Shown: positions 15,312 through 22,695 of the stretch, piece after piece
Position numbering within the stretch: the stretch's first letter is position 1
How the letters are laid out: each line of letters opens with the position of its first letter
IMG/VR virus record: IMGVR_UViG_3300045970_000319
Span: 1 to 34,951 of that record
Strand: one strand, 5' to 3'
DNA length: 34,951 nt
Source: a virus
Notes under the pieces: generated by a model
Databases searched by the model: none
Told to the model about the DNA's origin: nothing
What the model saw: the letters and a program-made list of their open reading frames with translations, nothing else
Program-made: the position numbers and the translations under genes

Positions 15312-17795
15312 ATGGCCAAGGGACTGGTACTCAGTACGGGGCGGTTTACGGAGACCGGCGCTGGGGCGTTCGACATCCCCGGCACGCTAAACGTTACCGG
15401 CGCCAGCACGCTTCACGGCATCAACAACAGCTCTTCGGGTCTTACGCTTGTAGGCTCTCTGGCGGGGGTCTCTACCCTCGCGATGACGGGCGCGCTTTCT
15501 GGCGCCACCACAGGCGGGTTCTCTGGAGCAGTAACGGCAGCGTCCGTTGTCGCGGGGGCACTAGATACTTCAGCGGCAGCCACTCTCGGGTTGGGCACCG
15601 TAAATGCCACCACCATTACACTTGGTCGAACCGGTCAAGCGGTTTCTTTACCTGGAAACGCCTCCGTCACCGGCACCCTAGGAGTTACCGGGGCAGCGAC
15701 ACTAGGTTCTGTTGTTACCGGCGCGATTGATACTTCAGCGGCGGCTGTTTTCAATCTAGGAATTACAAACGCCACGACGATTACCATTGGGCGCACTGGT
15801 CAAACAGTTTCGCATCCAGGAAATGCAACTGTTACGGGTACCTTAGGGGTTACTAGCTCAGTAACGGCGGGTTCTGTTGTTACTGGTGCAATTGACACCT
15901 CGGCGGCGGCAACTCTCGGCCTAGGTACCGCTAACGCCACCACCATTACAATTGGCCGTACCGGTCAAACCGTTTCATTCCCAGGTAACGTTTCAGTTAC
16001 TGGAACTGAAACCATAGTAGGTGGAACTGCTTTCGGAACCCAAATTAGCTTTGGGCCCACTGGTGTTGCCTCTGCTAGTCCCACCACTTACCCCTCCATA
16101 AATACAGTCTTCCAGTACAGCTACTGGACCGGAGCGGCGGCAGTTACGACTAGCGGCTACTCCATGGCATGCGAGCCTTCATCGGCAGCGGTCGGAGTAG
16201 GGGATTTGGTTTGGAAAGACGCCAACACTACGAAAGTGATGCGGCTCGAAGCTGCTACTGGCGTTCTACACTTTATCAACGGGGGCTCAACATACGAGTC
16301 TCCGGCAGCCACCGTGGGGGCTCAGCAGAAAGCGTCCGCAAGTAGTAATTTCGGGTTCTCTTACTGGAACGGGACCGCCAACGTCAGCCCTGGCGGCATG
16401 AGCGTAGTGGGGGTCGATACTCAGGCTTCCGCTGGAGCGACTAGAACGAATCCCTTGTGGTGGGGCGACATAGCATTTGCTTCTACCACTACGGGCTCGG
16501 GCGCAACCATAAAGCACCGCTTCGGCACCTGGGGGGCGATGTTAGCCGATTCGGGGTTTGACTCCGGAAACGCGTCCTCAACAAACGCAGGCTACGACAT
16601 CATTACGGCGCCAGCCTCCCCGTACACCGCTGGGTGGACACATCTAGGGGCCAAGAATGCTATTGGGGTGCTGGTCGGAAGAGCTTCGTACCCAATACAG
16701 CTAGCTGGGACCGTAACCTGCACAGGCTCGTTAGCGGCCACCTCTATTGTTAGCGGCGCATTCGATACCTCAGCGGCAGCCACTCTGGGCCTAGGAATTA
16801 CAAACGCCACGACGATTACAATCGGGCGCACTGGTCAAACAGTTTCGCATCCAGGAAATGCAACTGTTACGGGTACCTTAGGTGTCACCGGGGCGGCGAC
16901 ATTGGGCTCGGTTGTTACGGGTGCAATTGATACTTCAGCGGCGGCTGTTTTCAATCTGGGAATTACAAACGCTACGACGATTACAATCGGGCGTACGGGT
17001 CAGTCTGTTTCTTTGCCGGGAAACGTTTCCATTACTGGAACTGGAACTGTGGGAGGAGTCGCTACTTTTGGCGGCCAAGTTACATTTAACCCAGTAACCG
17101 CTGCTACTGCTGGTGCCACTAGACAGAACTCCATAACGGAACTGTTCCGGTACAGCTACTGGAACGGTTCCGCTGCGATTACGACAAACGGGTACTCCTT
17201 GGTGTCCGCGCCTTCATCGGCAGCGGCTAGCGTGGGGGATTTAGTTTTTTACTCTGCCGGCACCACGGAGAAGATGCGGCTGACCGCTGCTGGCCACCTA
17301 ACTGTTGTGGGCGACATAGCTACGGGGGCCACTCAGCATCTATTTACTAGATACATAGATACAGCAGGTGCCGACTCCATAGACTTAGGAACCGCAAACG
17401 CAACCGGAGTTAATATTGGGCGGTCTGGCTATACTACCACCATCGTTCAAGCTCCTTGGGTTGAGGTTGGGTCAGGAGGAGCGCCGGCATTCGACTACTA
17501 TTGGGGAAATTACGGGGCCGGGACCAGTACGGCGGCCTTCTTCAAAGACTCCTGTGGGATTGTTCACATCAAGGGCACTGTTGGTGGAGGTAAGACTGGC
17601 GGCTATCAGATATTTATCTTGCCTGCCGGATACCGTCCCGCAGGTGAATCTTATTTTGCATGTGCTTGGTATGATACTAACCTCGCCGCTTACTCTACGT
17701 ACACACTAGACATCGATACAGCTGGATACCTATTCCCAAACATACCCGATAGCACCATGATTATGCTTGACGGAATAACATTCCGGGCTGCTTGA
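15312..17795 (+). CDS. Large fiber protein with tandem repeats
   Basis: 827 aa. About five copies of a roughly 45-50 aa unit, with core NATTITIGRTGQ.VS.PGN, then VTGTLGVTGAATLGSVVTG and GAIDTSAAA, are arranged in two blocks (about residues 75-240 and 470-590). They alternate with SYWNG- or SYWTG-type modules related to the 13472 protein. The C-terminal 120 residues (around FPNIPDSTMIMLDGITFRAA and GGYQIFILPAGYRPA) look like a receptor-binding tip. Parts of the DNA are recently duplicated. It has its own start after the terminator at 15244. The SD is weak (GCGAG). Confidence 0.8.
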   Translation: MAKGLVLSTGRFTETGAGAFDIPGTLNVTGASTLHGINNSSSGLTLVGSLAGVSTLAMTGALSGATTGGFSGAVTAASVVAGALDTSAAATLGLGTVNATTITLGRTGQAVSLPGNASVTGTLGVTGAATLGSVVTGAIDTSAAAVFNLGITNATTITIGRTGQTVSHPGNATVTGTLGVTSSVTAGSVVTGAIDTSAAATLGLGTANATTITIGRTGQTVSFPGNVSVTGTETIVGGTAFGTQISFGPTGVASASPTTYPSINTVFQYSYWTGAAAVTTSGYSMACEPSSAAVGVGDLVWKDANTTKVMRLEAATGVLHFINGGSTYESPAATVGAQQKASASSNFGFSYWNGTANVSPGGMSVVGVDTQASAGATRTNPLWWGDIAFASTTTGSGATIKHRFGTWGAMLADSGFDSGNASSTNAGYDIITAPASPYTAGWTHLGAKNAIGVLVGRASYPIQLAGTVTCTGSLAATSIVSGAFDTSAAATLGLGITNATTITIGRTGQTVSHPGNATVTGTLGVTGAATLGSVVTGAIDTSAAAVFNLGITNATTITIGRTGQSVSLPGNVSITGTGTVGGVATFGGQVTFNPVTAATAGATRQNSITELFRYSYWNGSAAITTNGYSLVSAPSSAAASVGDLVFYSAGTTEKMRLTAAGHLTVVGDIATGATQHLFTRYIDTAGADSIDLGTANATGVNIGRSGYTTTIVQAPWVEVGSGGAPAFDYYWGNYGAGTSTAAFFKDSCGIVHIKGTVGGGKTGGYQIFILPAGYRPAGESYFACAWYDTNLAAYSTYTLDIDTAGYLFPNIPDSTMIMLDGITFRAA
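15756..15847 (+). repeat. 92-nt internal direct repeat, copy 1
   Basis: Matches 16791-16882 with 2 mismatches in 92 by hand alignment. It encodes ITNATTITIGRTGQTVSHPGN and neighbouring residues. It marks a recent duplication inside the fiber gene. Confidence 0.75.
16791..16882 (+). repeat. 92-nt internal direct repeat, copy 2
   Basis: Second copy of the 15756-15847 repeat, about 1035 nt downstream in the same gene. Recombination between the copies would remove 345 codons in frame. Confidence 0.75.
17151..17193 (+). repeat. 43-nt identical segment, copy 2
   Basis: Identical to 13844-13886 in the neighbouring fiber gene. Confidence 0.75.
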
Positions 17796-17803
17796 GCCAT
17801 AAC

Positions 17804-18250
17804 ATGACTACCCCAATTTATCACTTTGAGGTTACCGGCGAAGATGGGCAGCATCTTGGCGCCTACAATGCTTTTGAGCGAGACGGCGTGTGGTGGGAAA
17901 CGGGGCCTCGCGGGGATTACCTGCTAGATCACTCCAACCGTCACGACCTTGGGCCTCCCGAGAAGAGGAAAATTACCAAGACGGATATCACCCACGCATT
18001 CAACAGTAAAAAAGTGGTCGGAGCGCGCTCCAAGAAGTACCCCGCCCTTCAAGAGTTCGCTGACGCATTCGTGAAGTGCTGGCAGGGTGACCCTGAACCG
18101 ATGAACGCTTATGTGGCGGCTTGCACGGCAGTTAAAGCTGCGCACCCTAAGCCGGTAGCGGATAGCGTGCCCGCCGCCACCCCTGTAGCCACCGCCCCTG
18201 CGGTCGCCACTAAAACACGAAAGCCTCGCGCCGCTAAAGCTAAGCGCTAA
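17804..18250 (+). CDS. Unknown protein with basic C-terminal tail
   Basis: 148 aa. The N-terminal half (YHFEVTGEDGQHLGAYNAFE, then WWETGPRGDYLLDHSN) looks like a compact alpha/beta domain. The C-terminus is Pro/Ala-rich and ends in a basic stretch, TKTRKPRAAKAKR, of possible nucleic-acid or surface-binding character. ATG 17804 follows the fiber stop by 8 nt; TTGAG upstream may act as SD. The basic motif KTRKPR recurs at the start of the next ORF. It may be a fiber assembly partner by position; function unknown. Confidence 0.65.
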   Translation: MTTPIYHFEVTGEDGQHLGAYNAFERDGVWWETGPRGDYLLDHSNRHDLGPPEKRKITKTDITHAFNSKKVVGARSKKYPALQEFADAFVKCWQGDPEPMNAYVAACTAVKAAHPKPVADSVPAATPVATAPAVATKTRKPRAAKAKR

Positions 18251-18254
18251 GCTA

Positions 18255-18283
18255 TTGACGGTGTCGCGGTAACGTAGTACGAA
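18255..18283 (+). promoter_or_regulatory. Putative sigma70 promoter for 18291 block
   Basis: TTGACG (18255-18260; 5 of 6) and TACGAA (18278-18283; 3 of 6) are separated by 17 bp. The predicted start falls at about 18290, next to the GTG at 18291, so the transcript may be leaderless. Confidence 0.45.
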
Positions 18284-18290
18284 CCCGGGC

Positions 18291-18533
18291 GTGGTCGCCA
18301 AAACAAGAAAGCCAAGGTCCGGGGGCAAGCTGGTTAAACATGATGACGACCACGTGGTCGCTAGTGTTGAACCTGTGGTTCCCCCAATACAGGCACCGAT
18401 TCCGCCCCCGGTGCTTGCGCCACCAAAGAGTGTAAGTCTGGTGGCCTCAACCTGGGCGGAGTACACCCCGGAGATGAAAGACGAGATGCTGCGTAGGTTG
18501 GCGCTGCGTTTTGGATTTCTCCGCGAACCCTAA
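18291..18533 (+). CDS. Small proline-rich protein
   Basis: 80 aa. It begins with MVAKTRKPRSGGK, close to the tail ATKTRKPRAAK of the preceding protein, as if a short segment was duplicated. A Pro-rich centre and a helical end (TPEMKDEMLRRLALRFGF) follow. No SD precedes GTG 18291; TAA in frame at 18270 rules out a longer ORF. An internal DNA palindrome (18346-18361) encodes DDDHVVAS. Function unknown. Its codon pattern is consistent with a real gene but the evidence is modest. Confidence 0.5.
   Translation: MVAKTRKPRSGGKLVKHDDDHVVASVEPVVPPIQAPIPPPVLAPPKSVSLVASTWAEYTPEMKDEMLRRLALRFGFLREP
18346..18361. repeat. Dispersed palindrome, copy 4 (intragenic)
   Basis: ACGACCACGTGGTCGC contains the perfect 14-bp core CGACCACGTGGTCG. 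It lies early in the 18291 ORF. At 15 of 16 bases to the perfect copies, a chance match is unlikely, but the coding context leaves its role open. Confidence 0.5.
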
Positions 18534-18542
18534 GGTAAAACA

Positions 18543-18911
18543 ATGAGCAAGAAGACAGAAAAGAAGGTAGCGCCTGTGGAAGAGAAGCCCTCAGAGGCGA
18601 TGGTTAAGGGCATGTTCGTCGTCCCGGTAGAGAAGCAGGAGCCCCTCAGAAAGCTGGATGAAGGCGGGGCCGCAATTCAACGGGAGCTGGGCGCTTTAGA
18701 GCTGGACTACCTCTTCAAGAAGAACCAGCTGCTTAGTCATTTCCAGAAGAACCGTACCGCCTACGAGCAGAGCGTCAGCGGAGTCGCCAAGGCGGAAGGC
18801 GTGGATTTGGAGAAGGTCAAGGAGCCGTGGAATTTCGACTTCAAGACCATGACGTTCTCCCGAGAGTCGGCTAAGGGAGCATCCGCCATGGCCCCAACTC
18901 CAGGCATCTAG
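18543..18911 (+). CDS. Coiled-coil small protein A
   Basis: 122 aa. Lys/Glu-rich N-terminus, then a helical region (AAIQRELGALELDYLFKKNQ onward), and a final WNFDFKTMTFSRES strand. The same order, helix then a short strand with a D...T core, appears in the 19038 protein, so they may be diverged paralogs. Sits between fiber genes, before an intrinsic terminator. May be a fiber chaperone or accessory (inference). AAGG is 8 nt upstream of the ATG. Confidence 0.6.
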   Translation: MSKKTEKKVAPVEEKPSEAMVKGMFVVPVEKQEPLRKLDEGGAAIQRELGALELDYLFKKNQLLSHFQKNRTAYEQSVSGVAKAEGVDLEKVKEPWNFDFKTMTFSRESAKGASAMAPTPGI

Positions 18912-18935
18912 TAGTCGTAACCTCAGTTGCCCGTA

Positions 18936-18969
18936 GCCCTCCCTTTAGCACCAGGGAGGGCTTTTCTTT
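18936..18969 (+). terminator. Intrinsic terminator
   Basis: GCCCTCCCT (18936-18944) pairs with AGGGAGGGC (18953-18961), a perfect 9-bp stem with an 8-nt loop, followed by TTTTCTTT. It closes the block ending with the 18543 gene. Confidence 0.85.
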
Positions 18970-18995
18970 GTCTAGTGGCAGCTCCAATCGTTTGG

Positions 18996-19001
18996 TAGGA
19001 T
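18996..19001 (+). promoter_or_regulatory. Possible -10 element before the 19038 gene
   Basis: TAGGAT lies in the gap after the terminator. No -35 with correct spacing is clear. A 6-bp inverted repeat, GTGGCA at 18975 and TGCCAC at 19001, flanks it, as does a GTTGC/GCAAC repeat at the 12948 promoter. A promoter is expected here since transcription stops at 18969. Confidence 0.35.
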
Positions 19002-19037
19002 GCCACGCCTCAACCCTCTACCCGGAGAACTACAAAA

Positions 19038-19421
19038 ATGGCAGTTAAAAAAACCCGCAAGCTTAAGACCCCGCCCGAGAACATCAGCCCAGAAGGCTCG
19101 CTGATGATTGATGACGTTACTCGGCTCACATTATTGCGCTGGGATGCGGAAGGTCGCGCCGCCCACAATGAGATGGTGGTTCGGCAAAAAGAGCTGGCTG
19201 AGTTCATCAAGCAGGTAGACCCACAAGGTCGCGTTCACCACCTTCAGGCTCAAATTAGCGCCCTCCTTACCAAGAAGGGTGAGGCCAAAACGGAGTACGA
19301 GTCGCTTATTAGGCGCACAGGTGAGAAACTGCACATCGAGATGGCAGGGGCATCATTTGACGAGCAGACCGGAATAGTTCATCTTGCTCCTGCACCTTCG
19401 GATGCAAATGCGGTTAAATAA
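19038..19421 (+). CDS. Coiled-coil small protein B
   Basis: 127 aa. N-terminal MAVKKTRKLKTPPE is basic, then a helical coil (VRQKELAEFIKQVDPQ to LIRRTGEKL), then FDEQTGIVHLAP. The arrangement resembles the 18543 protein. The SD is GGAG at about 19022. It is first in a unit with the 19467 fiber gene, so a fiber-folding or attachment role is plausible but unproven. Confidence 0.6.
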   Translation: MAVKKTRKLKTPPENISPEGSLMIDDVTRLTLLRWDAEGRAAHNEMVVRQKELAEFIKQVDPQGRVHHLQAQISALLTKKGEAKTEYESLIRRTGEKLHIEMAGASFDEQTGIVHLAPAPSDANAVK

Positions 19422-19466
19422 CCAGCATCTGCTCAGCTAAATAAACCTAATTAGGGAGAATCAACC

Positions 19467-20774
19467 ATGGCAGTTACTACTCGTAAGTTCCTGTTCATGT
19501 CGGCAGAAGGTTTCCAGGAAGAGCAGGATGCTGCTTCTGGGCTTTCGCTGGCGCAACTCGCACTGACCGGCGATGCCGGTTTGGCGATGACCGTTAACGG
19601 ATGCGACATCACCGGTCTCCCCGCCATCCCGTCAGGCTCAACCGCAGCGGCCTCAAAGGCGTACGTTGACTCGGTTGCAGTGGGTCTTCAGCCTAAGGAC
19701 GTCGTTGAAGCTACTGCGACCGTTGACGTTCCTGCCCTGACCGGCTTGGCAACTGTTGTCGATACCTTCACTCTAAGTGCTGATGGGATGCGCGTTCTGT
19801 TGACCGCGCAGGCCACCGCAACTGAGAATGGTATTTGGGTTGTCCACAGCGGCGTTTGGACCCGCCCCACGGACTTCGCAATTGGCTCGGATGAGCACGG
19901 TGCGTTCGTTCTTGCCATCAATGGTCATGACTGGAAGGGTGCGGGCTTTGTCTGCACCAATCCTGCTGGTGGCGGCATTGTTGGTGCCGACGCTCTGACC
20001 TTCGTACAGTTCTCGGCAGTCTCGCAATTGACTGCCAGCAATGGCGCGGTGATTGTTGGACAGGACATCCAGGTCAAGCCTGGTGACGGTATTGAAGTCA
20101 GCAGCAACAGTGGCTCGACCAACGTGGCGCTTGCTGGCACCAACCCTGGACTTCAGCTGACTGGTAGCGCCGGCTCGAAGGTTCTGTCCTTCAAGCCATA
20201 CAACATGATGGGCTTGGCCAATGGCGCGAATGGCGCGTACATTGAGCTGCCTGCCGTTGACCCCACCCTGATGTTCGATGGCTCGGGTAACCTGGAAGCC
20301 AAGCTCAGCAGCGTTGGCGGGTTGAAGACCTCCGCCGCTGGTATGTCGGTTAAGATTGACCCAACCGACACCAACCTGTCGCTAAGTGCATCGGGCTTAA
20401 CTGCTATGCACTCGCCCGACACGGCTCCGATGCTCTACACCATTGCAGGCCTCGCAGCTGGCGATGCTGTGTACTACAGCGCCTCGGACTCGGTTTCGGT
20501 TGGTAGCTCGTCTGCTGACTCGACCTCGCGCATCATCGGTATCGCGATGGCCACAGTAGCTCCTACCACCACTGGTCGCATCGTAGCTTCGGGTAAGGTT
20601 GCTGGCGTGCTGACTGGCGCGACTGCCAACACCCCGTACTACCTTGGCACCACGGGGCAGCCCGTTCTCGCGGCAGGTGTTGGCAATGGCAAGCGTAACG
20701 TGTGCTTGGGCTACGCCATCAACGCCACGGACCTCTGGGTTGAAATCAAGGACTACGGCAAGAAGGCAAGCTAG
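19467..20774 (+). CDS. Fiber protein with KAYVD-type domain
   Basis: 435 aa. Residues about 50-160 (AASKAYVDSVAVGLQPK, then DGMRVLLTAQATATENGIW, W-x-R-P-x-D) are a widely distributed phage tail-fiber domain. The last 110 residues (YTIAGLAAGDAVYYSASDSV onward, with TPYYLGTTGQPVLA) belong to the repeated surface module seen at 9932, 11908 and 13472. The N-terminus RKFLFMSAEGF resembles those of other fibers here. A strong SD (AGGGAG) and regular codon choice suggest high expression. Confidence 0.8.
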   Translation: MAVTTRKFLFMSAEGFQEEQDAASGLSLAQLALTGDAGLAMTVNGCDITGLPAIPSGSTAAASKAYVDSVAVGLQPKDVVEATATVDVPALTGLATVVDTFTLSADGMRVLLTAQATATENGIWVVHSGVWTRPTDFAIGSDEHGAFVLAINGHDWKGAGFVCTNPAGGGIVGADALTFVQFSAVSQLTASNGAVIVGQDIQVKPGDGIEVSSNSGSTNVALAGTNPGLQLTGSAGSKVLSFKPYNMMGLANGANGAYIELPAVDPTLMFDGSGNLEAKLSSVGGLKTSAAGMSVKIDPTDTNLSLSASGLTAMHSPDTAPMLYTIAGLAAGDAVYYSASDSVSVGSSSADSTSRIIGIAMATVAPTTTGRIVASGKVAGVLTGATANTPYYLGTTGQPVLAAGVGNGKRNVCLGYAINATDLWVEIKDYGKKAS

Positions 20775-20793
20775 CAAATTCAATAGGTTAGCG

Positions 20794-20822
20794 TTGCATT
20801 AAGACGCTGACTACTGTAGGAT
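20794..20822 (+). promoter_or_regulatory. Putative promoter overlapping the endonuclease hairpin
   Basis: TTGCAT (20794-20799) and TAGGAT (20817-20822) are 17 bp apart. Transcription would begin near 20829, within the hairpin, so its 5' arm would be absent from this transcript. This repeats the logic of T4 I-TevI, where the late transcript escapes hairpin repression. The hexamers match consensus only at 3 of 6 and 4 of 6. Confidence 0.45.
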
Positions 20823-20849
20823 GCTCCTGGGTAGTTTGACCAGGAGCAT
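20821..20849 (+). promoter_or_regulatory. RBS-sequestering hairpin of the GIY-YIG gene
   Basis: ATGCTCCTGG (20821-20830) and CCAGGAGCAT (20840-20849) form a perfect 10-bp stem with a 9-nt loop. The SD AGGAG (20842-20846) for the ATG at 20854 is fully within the 3' arm, so the long read-through transcript would be poorly translated. Only a TTCT follows, so it is a poor terminator. Confidence 0.7.
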
Positions 20850-20853
20850 TTCT

Positions 20854-21417
20854 ATGCGCAAAGAATTTTCGATATACGGGTTGTTTGATCCTAGAACCAT
20901 GCAGCTTCGATATGTTGGCGTGACGTCAAGACCCGTTTTCTTTAGGGCTAAGGATCACGAGATGCACGCGCTTACGGGGCAAACTAGCTGCTCATCCTTG
21001 GAGTGGATCTCCGAGCTGCTGAGCCTGAACTTGCGACCCCTTTTCTTGGTTCAGGAGTCGTTTACAACGCGAGAGGAAGGCTTTGCGGCAGAGATAGCCG
21101 CTATAGCGTATTACCGGAGTATTGGGTGCCCTCTACTGAACAAGTCTTCGGGCGGTAGTGGCCCCATTGGATGTTCCCGCTCCACAAAAACCAGAGCCCT
21201 AATGGGAGCCGCCAAAGCCGGTGTTCCCAAGAGCCCCACCCACAGGAAGAACCTAGCCGAATCCGGCGGCGGGAAACCCTTCAAAGATGACCTAGGCAAC
21301 ACCTATGAAAACATCCATGATGCTGGTACAAAGTTAGGTCTTCAGTACCAGAACATCTGGAAGGTGCTGAAGGGGCGTCGTAAGCATGTTGGTGGAAGAA
21401 GCTTCGTGTATCTCTAG
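20854..21417 (+). CDS. GIY-YIG homing endonuclease
   Basis: 187 aa from ATG 20854, 7 nt after AGGAG; the longer ATG at 20821 would place the start inside the hairpin. SIYGLFD (6-12) and YVGVT (20-24) are the GIY and YIG parts; R31 and H35 fit the R..(3)..H motif, with Glu in AEIAAIAYY and Asn in PLLNKSSGGSG. The rest has NUMOD-type DNA-binding segments (AAKAGVPKSPTHRKNLAES, then DLGNTYENIHDAGTKLGL to the KVLKGRRKH region). It cuts a target in fiber-region DNA and spreads by conversion. It lies free-standing, not in an intron as far as can be seen. Confidence 0.85.
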   Translation: MRKEFSIYGLFDPRTMQLRYVGVTSRPVFFRAKDHEMHALTGQTSCSSLEWISELLSLNLRPLFLVQESFTTREEGFAAEIAAIAYYRSIGCPLLNKSSGGSGPIGCSRSTKTRALMGAAKAGVPKSPTHRKNLAESGGGKPFKDDLGNTYENIHDAGTKLGLQYQNIWKVLKGRRKHVGGRSFVYL

Positions 21418-21424
21418 GTACTAA

Positions 21425-21937
21425 ATGCCCGCTACCAATCTAGTCATCCCAGAAACGGACTCGACTGAGGGCTACGAGCAGCCGATTGGTACTCATGAGG
21501 ACGGTATTGCTGCGGCCGGGTTCTTTGCTCAGGATGCTACTCCGGGCACCCACGACATGCTGGTGGGCATCGAGAGGGATGCCTCGAACAACCTAGTACT
21601 CAAGGATGCAGTTACTGGATCTAAGACTCTCGCAGAACTTATTGGTGGATCCGGAGTAAACACCTACGATTTCTTGTTGGACTGTGAACCTGATGCAGTT
21701 AACAACCTCTATGCGCTTACCAGAACTGGAGGCAAAGTCTCTGGGGAGAGTTGGACTAATACAGCCACTAGTAAGCTCGTAAAGACCATCGACTACGCAA
21801 GAGTGGGAGGTCTCGTCTCTTCAGAAACTCGTAAGGTTTATGGACCTGATGGCGTATCGGTCGTAGCTCAACTAACCGTGACGTACGCCAGGACTGGTGG
21901 TAGGGTGTCCGGGGCCACCTATACGCGGGACGTGTAA
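21425..21937 (+). CDS. Fiber-region structural protein
   Basis: 170 aa. Thr/Gly/Val-rich, with ATPGTHDMLVGIERDASNNL and two related segments, RTGGKVSGESW and RTGGRVSGATYTRD, pointing to short beta repeats. It lies between the two homing endonuclease genes and is complete, with no sign of interruption. A TAGGTAC motif lies 4 nt before the ATG. It is probably a fiber tip or accessory; the receptor is unknown. Confidence 0.65.
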   Translation: MPATNLVIPETDSTEGYEQPIGTHEDGIAAAGFFAQDATPGTHDMLVGIERDASNNLVLKDAVTGSKTLAELIGGSGVNTYDFLLDCEPDAVNNLYALTRTGGKVSGESWTNTATSKLVKTIDYARVGGLVSSETRKVYGPDGVSVVAQLTVTYARTGGRVSGATYTRDV

Positions 21938-21943
21938 ATGCCG

Positions 21944-22654
21944 TTAGGGGAAATTAAGCTTAGCGAACTCCCGGTGGTGAATTCGAGCGGCAGCATCGTA
22001 GGCGATAGCGGCGCTTTCTTCGGAAGAAAAGCACCCCAAGTACAGAGCCTTTTTGTGAACTCGGATACTCGCCTTCCACAGGTTGTCTTTTTTGCTCCAA
22101 GATACGCCTTTGTATCCGGAGGATGCACCTTTGGCTTGTTTGCGCCTATTGCACCCGTTTTGGCTGGTAGTGCATTGGCGCAAGTTGCTGCGTCGGTTGT
22201 TAAGCCCGGTTCCGTCAATATGGTCGGTTTTACGCCCGACAGGTACTTTAGCTATAAGCCGGTGCATCTGAATATTCTGGGTCTTGGACTCAAAGCGTGC
22301 TCCCCTAACCGCGTACCAAGTACGCCCGTCTCTGCGGGCCGTCCAGAGATACGGGGACACGGTAGCGAAGTCTTCTTGGTCAACAAGCGCGAACTTGCCC
22401 TGAGTGAGCGGAACCCATCTGGCCCCATCAATAGCTGGGGGAGGCGACTGGGTTCGCGCGTGCCTCGTAGAACACCCGCAAGTGGTTGTGTTCCCGCACA
22501 ACAAGGCGGAAGCTCTAACCGAGAACAAGCTCCTATCCCCACCACACGAGCACCTAACCCACCAACAAGCTCTAGGGCCTTGTTGAGGTGCGGCATTAAT
22601 CACACTAAGCTTTCCAAAGCATCTGGCGGTAAGGTCCTCTCGTCTTCCTCGCAT
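21944..22654 (-). CDS. HNH homing endonuclease with AP2 domain
   Basis: 236 aa on the opposite strand to all flanking genes. Three parts: a Cys-rich N-terminal ribbon (C35, C37, C59, C61) of the FGKLSV to CGCS pattern; an HNH nuclease, with M130-H131 and DHIDG at 144-148 and Asn residues at 152-157 and 165; and an AP2 domain (GYKGVSWSKKDNLWKASIR at about 180-198, then LGCFSSEESAAIAYDAAA). This is a standard free-standing phage HNH-AP2 architecture. The + strand reading of the same DNA is an antisense shadow. Its start lacks a strong SD; ATG 22654 fits the domain edge. Confidence 0.88.
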   Translation of the reverse strand: MRGRREDLTARCFGKLSVINAAPQQGPRACWWVRCSCGGDRSLFSVRASALLCGNTTTCGCSTRHARTQSPPPAIDGARWVPLTQGKFALVDQEDFATVSPYLWTARRDGRTWYAVRGARFESKTQNIQMHRLIAKVPVGRKTDHIDGTGLNNRRSNLRQCTTSQNGCNRRKQAKGASSGYKGVSWSKKDNLWKASIRVHKKALYLGCFSSEESAAIAYDAAARIHHREFAKLNFP

Positions 22655-22695
22655 GCTGTTTTTCTATCACCCTTCATGCCATAGGTACATAACAA

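Noticed and set aside
20821-20849. Hairpin as an intrinsic terminator
   Set aside because: It is followed by only a short TTCT rather than a T-tract, and it contains the SD of the next gene.
21938-22684. 248-aa plus-strand ORF over the HNH gene
   Set aside because: It is antisense to a clearly recognised HNH-AP2 protein and has no family features or SD of its own.
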